Positions 58,096-64,000 of a stretch of DNA of 64,000 bases are shown here, in pieces. Both the position numbers and the translations under genes were made by a program. The notes under the pieces are model-generated. The model was not told where the DNA came from. It saw only the letters and a program-made list of their open reading frames with translations, and made no database searches. Position 1 is the first letter of the stretch. Each line of letters begins with the position of its first letter. Origin of the DNA: JAOPZW01 sp963851295 (GTDB lineage: Bacteria > Actinomycetota > Thermoleophilia > Solirubrobacterales > Solirubrobacteraceae). The stretch is from the NCBI GenBank assembly GCA_963851295.1, contig CAWKOS010000001.1, forward strand, positions 868,001 through 932,000, given 5' to 3'.

Positions 58096-58991
58096 GCCTC
58101 GACGCGCGCAACGACGTCGCGCGCGAAGGTCTCGAGCTGGCGGAGGTCGTCGGCGAGCGGCCAGACGAAGGCGCGCTGCGCGCCCGCCCGCGCGAAGGCG
58201 GTCAGACGCTCGGCGCACGCCTCCGCGGAGCCGATCGGGAGCGCGAGCTCACGCAGTGCCTCGACCGGGCGGTTGAGGAGCGGCGCGAGGACGTCGGCGA
58301 GCATGCGGTCGGCCTCGCCGCGGCTCTCGGTGACGTAGAGCCACATCGTCGCGATCGCATTGGGGAACCCCGGCGCCAGCTCGGCCACGCCCTCCCCGAA
58401 GACGTCGGGCGTCGTGTTGTAGCCGGAGGCGAGCCAGCCGTCGCCCAGCCGCGAGACCCGCCGCAGGCCGGCGGCCGAGCCCCAGCTCGCGACCCAGATC
58501 GGCACGCGCGAGACGGGGCGCGGCTCGAGGGCGAGGCCCTCGGTCGAGTAGAAGCGTCCGGCGAAGGCGTCCGCGCCCGGGTCCAGCAGCGCGCGCAGGG
58601 CGCGGATCGACTCGTCGAAGCGCGGCCAGCGCTCGTCGAACGACAAGCCCGCCGCGGCGTAGTCGCGCGGCGACGATCCCGGGCCGACGCCGGCGACGAG
58701 CCGCCCGCCGGAGAGGATGTCCAGCGCGGCGAGCGTCTTCGCCGTCTGCGCGGGCCCGCGGATGACCGGGAGCGCGACGGTGGTGGCGATCGTCATGTCG
58801 CCCGACGCCTCGAGCGCGGTCGCGAGCGCCGTCGGCCCGTCGAGCCACGGCCTCGCGAAGAGCAGGTGGTCGTTGGCGCACAGGAAGCGCAAGCCGAGCT
58901 CCGCCGCCTCGCGCGCGTACTCGACGACGCCCGCCCGCGTCGGCGGCCCGCCGCCAAGGTCGATCAGGGGGAGGTGCGCTCCGTACTCCAC
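58092..58991 (-). CDS. LLM-class F420-dependent oxidoreductase
   Basis: The 299-residue protein is a luciferase-like (TIM-barrel) F420-type oxidoreductase: VEYGAHLPLIDLGGGPPTRA, ANDHLLFARPWLDGPT, LDILSGGRLVAGVGPGSSPRD and PIWVASWGSAAGLRR. F420 use is likely in this lineage but not proved. The GTG start gives VEYGAHL; longer upstream frames look non-coding. It is convergent with the SRPBCC gene. Confidence 0.86.
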   Translation of the reverse strand: MEYGAHLPLIDLGGGPPTRAGVVEYAREAAELGLRFLCANDHLLFARPWLDGPTALATALEASGDMTIATTVALPVIRGPAQTAKTLAALDILSGGRLVAGVGPGSSPRDYAAAGLSFDERWPRFDESIRALRALLDPGADAFAGRFYSTEGLALEPRPVSRVPIWVASWGSAAGLRRVSRLGDGWLASGYNTTPDVFGEGVAELAPGFPNAIATMWLYVTESRGEADRMLADVLAPLLNRPVEALRELALPIGSAEACAERLTAFARAGAQRAFVWPLADDLRQLETFARDVVARVEA

Positions 58992-59089
58992 GGCCCGCCC
59001 ATGATCGCGCGGCGCCGCCCACCGCGACAGGGCTGACCGGCCGGGCCTCCGTGCCCGCGCCGGACCGTCCGGGTGCCCCCGCGCCCGGA

Positions 59090-59443
59090 CTAGCCGCCGA
59101 CCGTCGGGTCGGCCTCCTCGGCAGCCGCAGCCACCGCCTTTTCGGCGAGGCTGGGCACGCCGGCCTGGTGGCCGCCGAAGCAGCCCTTCGAGCCGCCCGC
59201 GGTCTCGTAGCCCTGCACTCCGGCCATCCAGCTGCCGGAGAGGTTGGCCGCGTAGACGAGGTTCGCCGTGTCGGCGAAGGTCCACACCACAAGGCCCTCG
59301 ACCTGGTACCAGCGCCCGCTGTGCACGAACGGCGACGACGTCCATGTCCCGTCCGCGTTGAAGGTCTGGCTGAAGGACCCTGTGACGCTGCTGTCGCAGC
59401 CCCAATCGGTGGTCAGGGTCCATGTGCCTACGACGCTTGCCAT
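59090..59443 (-). CDS. Small beta-rich hypothetical protein
   Basis: The 117-residue protein (MASVVGTWTLTTDWGCDSSV) shows a lipocalin-like start, with VGTWTLTTDWGC, FNADGTWTSSPF and GRWYQVEGLVVWTF, then an Ala-rich acidic tail. Two Cys (near 16 and 88) may pair. No signal peptide is present. It is divergent from the ABC transporter gene, with 180 bases between. Confidence 0.72.
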   Translation of the reverse strand: MASVVGTWTLTTDWGCDSSVTGSFSQTFNADGTWTSSPFVHSGRWYQVEGLVVWTFADTANLVYAANLSGSWMAGVQGYETAGGSKGCFGGHQAGVPSLAEKAVAAAAEEADPTVGG

Positions 59444-59623
59444 AGGTCGGATCCGCTCCTCTCTGTCGCTTGCGCAGTCACGAGACAGGAGGGCCCCCCA
59501 CCGGCGGCTGATACCCGCCGCGACGGGCGGCGTGGATCGCGCCACGGACGGTGTGGGAAAGCCGCGGCGGAGCGGCGCGCTTGTACCGATGCCCGCCGCG
59601 CCCTCGCGCGCGACGCTGAGGGC

Positions 59624-60334
59624 GTGGCACCGGTCCTGTCCGCAGTCGGCCTGACCAAGCGCTACGACGACGTCGCGGCCGTCAGCGACCTGTCCTTCGA
59701 CGTTGAGCCCGGTCTCGTCACGGGCTTCCTGGGTCCCAACGGCGCGGGCAAGACGACGACGCTGCGCATGCTCCTGGGCCTCGCCGAGCCGACCGCGGGC
59801 GAGGCGCTCGTCTTCGGCCGGCGCTACCGCGACCTCGAGCGGCCCGCGACGCGGGTGGGGGCCGTCCTCGACGCCGCCGACCTGCATCCCGGGCGCACGG
59901 GCCGCGATCACCTGCGCGTCCTGGCTCGCGCGGCCGGGGTCCCGGGCGATCGCGTCCGGGAGGTGCTCGCGCGCGTCGACCTCGTGCCCGTCGCCGACCG
60001 CCGCGTCGAGGGCTACTCGCTGGGCATGCGCCAGCGCCTCGGACTCGCCACGGCACTGCTCGGCGGCCCCGAGCTGCTGATCCTCGACGAGCCCGCCAAC
60101 GGCCTGGACCCCGAGGGCGTGCGGTGGCTGCGCGACTTCATGCGCGCCTTCGCCGCCGCGGGCGGCACGGTCCTCGTGTCCAGCCACCACCTCGCCGAGG
60201 TCGAGCAGACCGTCGACCAGGTGGTGATCGTCAACCGCGGCCGGCTCGTGACGGCGTCCGCGCTGGACGAGTTGACCGCCGGCCCCACACTCGAGGACGC
60301 CTTCCTCCAGCTCACGGCGGAGCCGCGGCGATGA
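59624..60334 (+). CDS. ABC transporter ATP-binding protein
   Basis: The 236-residue protein is an export-type ABC ATPase: LTKRYDDVAAVSDLSFDV, Walker A GPNGAGKTTT, signature YSLGMRQRLGLA, Walker B LLILDEPANGLDP and switch His in VSSHHLAEVE. It is coupled to the permease gene (ATGA). The pair probably exports a small molecule or peptide and may give drug resistance. The GTG start has GAGGGC before it. Confidence 0.9.
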   Translation: MAPVLSAVGLTKRYDDVAAVSDLSFDVEPGLVTGFLGPNGAGKTTTLRMLLGLAEPTAGEALVFGRRYRDLERPATRVGAVLDAADLHPGRTGRDHLRVLARAAGVPGDRVREVLARVDLVPVADRRVEGYSLGMRQRLGLATALLGGPELLILDEPANGLDPEGVRWLRDFMRAFAAAGGTVLVSSHHLAEVEQTVDQVVIVNRGRLVTASALDELTAGPTLEDAFLQLTAEPRR

Positions 60335-61062
60335 GCGACCAGCTTGGATCAGAGCTCATGAAGCTGCGCACGACGCGGACCGCCGGCCTCATCGCGCTCG
60401 CCGCCGCGGGCCTCACGTTGCTCGGCGTCTGCATCGAGGGGCTGTCGCCCGCAACCGCCGAGCTCGGGCGCGAGACCACGCAGCGCACAATGCTCAGCGC
60501 GACGACGAGCGCCGTCTTCTTCGCCACCCTCGCCGGCGTCGTCGTGGTCACGAGCGAGTTCCGCTACGGGACGATCCGCCCGACACTGCTCTTCCAGCCC
60601 CGCCGCCGGGTTGTCCTCGGGGCCAAGCTCGCCGCGGCCGCGCTCGCCGGCGTCGCGCTCGCGGTCGTCTGCGTCGCGCTCGCCTTCGGGGCCGGCCTGA
60701 CCATCCTCGCCGCGCGCGGGGTCGAGGTCGTGGTGACGGCACCACACGTGGCCACGCTCGTGTTCGGGACGATGGCGGCCAGCGCCCTCAGCGCCATGGC
60801 CGGCGTGGCGATCGGGACGCTCATCCGCGGACAGGCGGCCGCCATCGGGGCGGTCGCCGCGTACGCCTTCCTCGTCGACGCCGTCCTCTTCTCGGCCGCG
60901 CCCTCGCTCGGCCGCTTCCTGCCGGGGAAGGCGGGAGACGCCCTCGCCGGGCGACCCGTCGACGACCTCCTCTCCCCCGGCGCGGGCGCCGCCGTCCTCG
61001 CGGCGTGGGCGCTGGCCTTTGCCCTCGCCGCGCTGGTGCGCAGCGAGCGCAGCGACGTCTGA
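60331..61062 (+). CDS. ABC-2 type transporter permease
   Basis: The 243-residue membrane protein has about six helices (LIALAAAGLTLLGVCIE, AVFFATLAGVVVVTSEF, GVALAVVCVALAFGAGL and others) with an N-terminal EL-MKLRTTRT segment typical of ABC-2 export permeases. SEFRYGTIRPTLLFQPRR is the conserved loop. It pairs with the ATPase encoded upstream. Confidence 0.86.
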   Translation: MSDQLGSELMKLRTTRTAGLIALAAAGLTLLGVCIEGLSPATAELGRETTQRTMLSATTSAVFFATLAGVVVVTSEFRYGTIRPTLLFQPRRRVVLGAKLAAAALAGVALAVVCVALAFGAGLTILAARGVEVVVTAPHVATLVFGTMAASALSAMAGVAIGTLIRGQAAAIGAVAAYAFLVDAVLFSAAPSLGRFLPGKAGDALAGRPVDDLLSPGAGAAVLAAWALAFALAALVRSERSDV

Positions 61063-61068
61063 CGTCCG

Positions 61069-63345
61069 CTAGCCGCCCGCCCCGTTCAGCGCCGTCCACA
61101 CCCGCAGCGGGTTCATCGGCAGCTCGCGTAGCCTCACCCCCACCGCCGCCGCGACCGCGTTGGCGACCGCCGCCGGCACGGCGATGACGGGCGGCTCACC
61201 GACGCCCTTGGCCCCGAAGGGGCCGTCCGGGGCGGGGACCTCGACGACCTCGAGGTCGATCGGCGGCACGGTGTCGATGGTGGGGACGGCGTACTCGACG
61301 AAGGAGCCGGTGCGCAGCTGGCCGGCCTCGTCGTAGGCGAGCTCCTCGAACAGCGCCCAGCCGAAGCCCTGCGTGGCGCCGCCCATGAGCTGGCCCTCGA
61401 CGAGCGCGGGGTTCAGGGCGCGGCCGACGTCCTGGGCGACGACGTGGTGCACGAGCTCGACGGCGCCCGTCTCGCGGTCCACGCGGACGTGCGAGAGGTG
61501 GGCGGCCGCACCCGGCGCGCGCGTCGTCTGGGCGACGCCGTGGTAGCCCTCGATGGGCGCGTGGCGGCTGCCGAACTGCAGCACCTTGTCGGCGAGGTCG
61601 GCGACCGTGATCGCGCGGTCGGGCGAGCCGACGGGGCGCACGGCGCCGTCGACCAGCTCGAGGTCCTCGGGCGCGATCTCGAGCTCGGCGGCGGCGACGT
61701 CGAGCAGGCGCTCGCGTGCCTGCTCGGCCGCGCGCTCGACCGCGCGGCCGACCGTGTAGGTCACCTTGCTGCCGCCGCTGAGCCCGGCGTAGGGCGCGCC
61801 GGCCGTATCGCCGGCCGTTACGCGGACCGACGCGAGGGGCAGCCCGAAGGCCTCCGCGGCGATGGTCTGGAACACCGTCTCGGTGCCGCTCATGTCGACG
61901 GCCCCGGTGACGACGGTCAGGCCGCCGTCGGCGTCGAGGCGGCAGCTCGCGGCGGCGGGCTCCAGGCCACCGGGCCACCAGCCCAGCGCGACGCCGACCC
62001 CTTCGCCGTCCGGCAGCGCGTCGCGGCCCTGCCAGAGCGGATGCGCGCGCAGGCGCTCGAGGCACTCGGTGGCGCCGAAGACCGGGAAGGCGTTGCCGTC
62101 GAAGCCCGGGTCGCCCGTCCGCAGCACGTTGCGCAGCCGCAGCTCGATCGGGTCGATCCCGAGCTCGGCGGCGAGCTCGTCGACCAGTGTCTCGATCGCG
62201 AAGGCGGCCGGCGGGGCGGCCGGCGCGCGGTAGGCGCCGAAGCCGACGCGGTTGGTCAGCACGCCGTAGGCGGTCAGCTCGCGCGCGCGCCAGCGGTAGG
62301 GCCCGGCGCCGAGGATCGCCGCGAGCCCCTCCAGGCCGAACTCGTCGTTGGAGCCACGGTCGATGACCACGCGCCCGCGCACGGCGGTCAGCTCGCCGCC
62401 GGAGGTCGCGCCCGCCTCCAGCGCGATCACCTCGCCGGGCGCCGGGTTGGCCGCGGCGAAGTCCTCGATGCGGGTCAGGGCCAGGCGCACCGGGCGCCCG
62501 AGCCGCACGCAGGCGGCCGCCGCCAGCGGCTCGCAGATCATCAGCTTGCCCCCGAAGGCGCCCCCGAGCGGCGCCGGACGCACGCGCACGCGATCGTGCG
62601 CCATCCCGAGCAGCTCGGCGATCTGCCGGCGCGTGGTGAAGGCGCCCTGGGTCGAGCTCGAGACGACGAGGTCGCCCTCGGGCTCGAGCCACGCCGTCGC
62701 CACCTGCGGCTCGAGGTAGGCCTGGTAGGTCCAGCTCGTCGCGAAGCGCCCCTCGACCCGGACGCCCGAGGCCAGCGCGCCCTCCACGTCGCCCGCGCCC
62801 ATGCGCTGGCGGCCGGCGACGTTCTCCGAGACGTCCTCGTCGATCTCCTCGTCTCCTCCACCGCCGCCGCCGTGCGCGCCGCCCGCGTCCTCGCCCTCGC
62901 CGGCGACGACGTCGATCCGCGCGCGCGGCGAGGCCGGCGCCATCGCGTCCTCGACATCCATGACCGCGGGGAGCGGATCGATCTCGACGACGACGGCGTC
63001 GACGCCGTCGGCCGCGGCGGCCTCCGTCTCGGCCACCACCAAGGCGACGGGCTGCCCCGCGTAGACGACCTCCGAGCGCGCCAGCGGCTGCCCGGCCCGC
63101 CCCGCGACGCCGTCGGCGATCGGCAGGTCGTCAGCGGTCAGCACCGCCACGACGCCCGCCAGCGCCAGGGCGCCTGAGCCGTCGACCGAGGTGATCCGCC
63201 CGTGCGCCTCCGCGGCGAGCACGAGCCGGGCGTGAAGCAGGCCGTGGACGGGCAGGTCGGCGGCGTAGCGCGTGACGCCGCGAACCTTGGCCTCGCCGTC
63301 GACTCGTCGGCGTGGAACTCCTATCGCAGTGCTCGTAGCGGCCAT
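61069..63345 (-). CDS. Xanthine dehydrogenase-family molybdopterin-binding subunit
   Basis: The 758-residue large subunit of the xanthine dehydrogenase/CO dehydrogenase family binds molybdenum cofactor. Motifs are GAFGGKLMICEPLAAAAC (near residue 260), FGAYRAPAAP, GALASGG-like VDMSGTETVFQTIA, and FGAKGVGEPP with the catalytic Glu. No small or medium subunit gene is adjacent. An unusual low-complexity insert (AHGGGGGGDEEIDEDVSE) lies near residues 156-175. The substrate cannot be told from sequence. Confidence 0.88.
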   Translation of the reverse strand: MAATSTAIGVPRRRVDGEAKVRGVTRYAADLPVHGLLHARLVLAAEAHGRITSVDGSGALALAGVVAVLTADDLPIADGVAGRAGQPLARSEVVYAGQPVALVVAETEAAAADGVDAVVVEIDPLPAVMDVEDAMAPASPRARIDVVAGEGEDAGGAHGGGGGGDEEIDEDVSENVAGRQRMGAGDVEGALASGVRVEGRFATSWTYQAYLEPQVATAWLEPEGDLVVSSSTQGAFTTRRQIAELLGMAHDRVRVRPAPLGGAFGGKLMICEPLAAAACVRLGRPVRLALTRIEDFAAANPAPGEVIALEAGATSGGELTAVRGRVVIDRGSNDEFGLEGLAAILGAGPYRWRARELTAYGVLTNRVGFGAYRAPAAPPAAFAIETLVDELAAELGIDPIELRLRNVLRTGDPGFDGNAFPVFGATECLERLRAHPLWQGRDALPDGEGVGVALGWWPGGLEPAAASCRLDADGGLTVVTGAVDMSGTETVFQTIAAEAFGLPLASVRVTAGDTAGAPYAGLSGGSKVTYTVGRAVERAAEQARERLLDVAAAELEIAPEDLELVDGAVRPVGSPDRAITVADLADKVLQFGSRHAPIEGYHGVAQTTRAPGAAAHLSHVRVDRETGAVELVHHVVAQDVGRALNPALVEGQLMGGATQGFGWALFEELAYDEAGQLRTGSFVEYAVPTIDTVPPIDLEVVEVPAPDGPFGAKGVGEPPVIAVPAAVANAVAAAVGVRLRELPMNPLRVWTALNGAGG

Positions 63346-63370
63346 GCGGACAAGCTAGCGTTGCGCACTC

Positions 63371-64000
63371 ATGCGCAGCCTCGCCGGCGACGTGCCCCTG
63401 GGCGGCAGCCCGTTCCCGCCCATCGCGGACTACGCGTTCCTCTCGGACTGCGAGGTCTGCGCGCTCGTCGCCCCGAGCGGGAACGTCGAGTGGATGTGCC
63501 TGCCGCGCTTCGACGGGCCGTCGGTCTTCGGCGCGATGCTCGACCGCGACGCGGGCTCCTTCCGCCTGTCGCCGGTCGACACCTCGGTGCCCGCCGGCCA
63601 GCGCTACCTGCCGGGGACGATGGTGCTCGAGACGACGTGGGGCACGCGCACCGGCTGGATCATCGTGCGCGACGTGCTGCTCATCGGCCCTGGCACCACG
63701 ACGAGGATCGGTCGAATACGCACCGCCGCTCGCCGACCGACAACGACGCCGACCACGTGCTGCTGCGCACGCTGCGCTGCGTCAACGGGCGCGTCGAGAT
63801 GCACATGGAGTGCGAGCCGCGGGTCGACTACGGGCGCAAGAGCGTCACCTGGGAGTACGCCGGCCCGAGCTACAGCAAGGCCATCGCGCACGCCGAGGGC
63901 GAGGAGCTCGCGCTCACCCTGACGACGGACCTGCGCATCGGCTTCGAGGGCGGGCGCGCCCGCGCGCGCACGACGCTGCGCGACGGCGACACCGCCTTCG
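63371..64000 (+). pseudogene. Glycoside hydrolase family 15 (glucoamylase/trehalase-like) gene with frameshift, 3' end beyond window
   Basis: The frame from the ATG encodes the N-terminus of a GH15-type protein: FPPIADYAFLSDCEVCALVA, PSGNVEWMCLPRFDGPSVFG. After VRDVLLIGP at 63690 the family sequence continues in another frame (WHHDEDRSNTHRRSPTDNDA, DHVLLRTLRCVNGRVEMHME) from 63691, open to the edge. Restoring one base within GGCCC at about 63686-63691 would join them. It is either a pseudogene or a sequencing error in a short run. GH15 proteins hydrolyse alpha-glucosidic bonds, such as in glycogen or trehalose. Confidence 0.75.

Overview
The window is a high-GC (about 74% by eye) bacterial chromosome segment. 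Frequent GTG starts, ATGA/GTGA start-stop overlaps, a DICT-domain MerR regulator, a transaldolase/phosphoglucose isomerase fusion, OpcA and a c-di-AMP riboswitch ahead of a cell-wall gene together suggest an actinobacterium, most likely class Thermoleophilia (Solirubrobacterales). That placement is an inference. I saw no tRNA, rRNA, CRISPR array, transposase or integrase.

Layout. 1-4 kb: a partial unknown gene, a UspA-like protein, an NhaP2-type antiporter and an RTX protein translationally coupled to a Tat-exported phospholipase C family phosphoesterase. 5.5-16.2 kb: a Fur-family regulator (Zur candidate), a hybrid-like histidine kinase, a Baeyer-Villiger-type monooxygenase, a second large RTX-like secreted protein, a zinc-type ABC transporter with a permease/binding-protein fusion, and a divergent YibE/F protein. 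The same 13-bp inverted repeat lies upstream of the Fur-family gene and between the zinc operon and YibE/F, so this looks like a small zinc regulon. 16.4-24.4 kb: an OmpR-type two-component system, a PGRP amidase, an HxlR regulator, a membrane chemoreceptor and a PilT ATPase. 24.4-37.3 kb: a BAAT-like lipoprotein, the primary sigma factor, a c-di-AMP riboswitch with an RlpA-like lipoprotein, MoeA, GlpX, an MFS exporter with its TetR regulator, and an ECF sigma factor with a zinc-finger anti-sigma factor.

37.9-44.8 kb is a tight oxidative pentose phosphate operon: ROK sugar kinase, transaldolase-PGI fusion, G6PDH, OpcA and an O-methyltransferase. 44.8-52.3 kb is a visibly less GC-rich, same-strand block of seven genes, almost all encoding membrane-anchored or secreted proteins: a proline-rich TM protein, a GH3-like protein, a TM/NTF2-like protein, a tail-anchored degenerate MPN/JAMM protein, a TM protein ending in twelve regularly spaced glycines, a small Cys protein and a secreted protein with three tandem repeats. 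This is the best candidate for an undescribed system, probably envelope-related.

53.4-64 kb: two NTF2-fold proteins, an orphan histidine kinase, an ArsR/DUF899/AHSA1 operon, an F420-type LLM oxidoreductase, an ABC exporter, a molybdopterin oxidoreductase large subunit and a frameshifted GH15 gene running off the edge. A stem-loop repeat occurs twice, near 11.2 and 54.95 kb.
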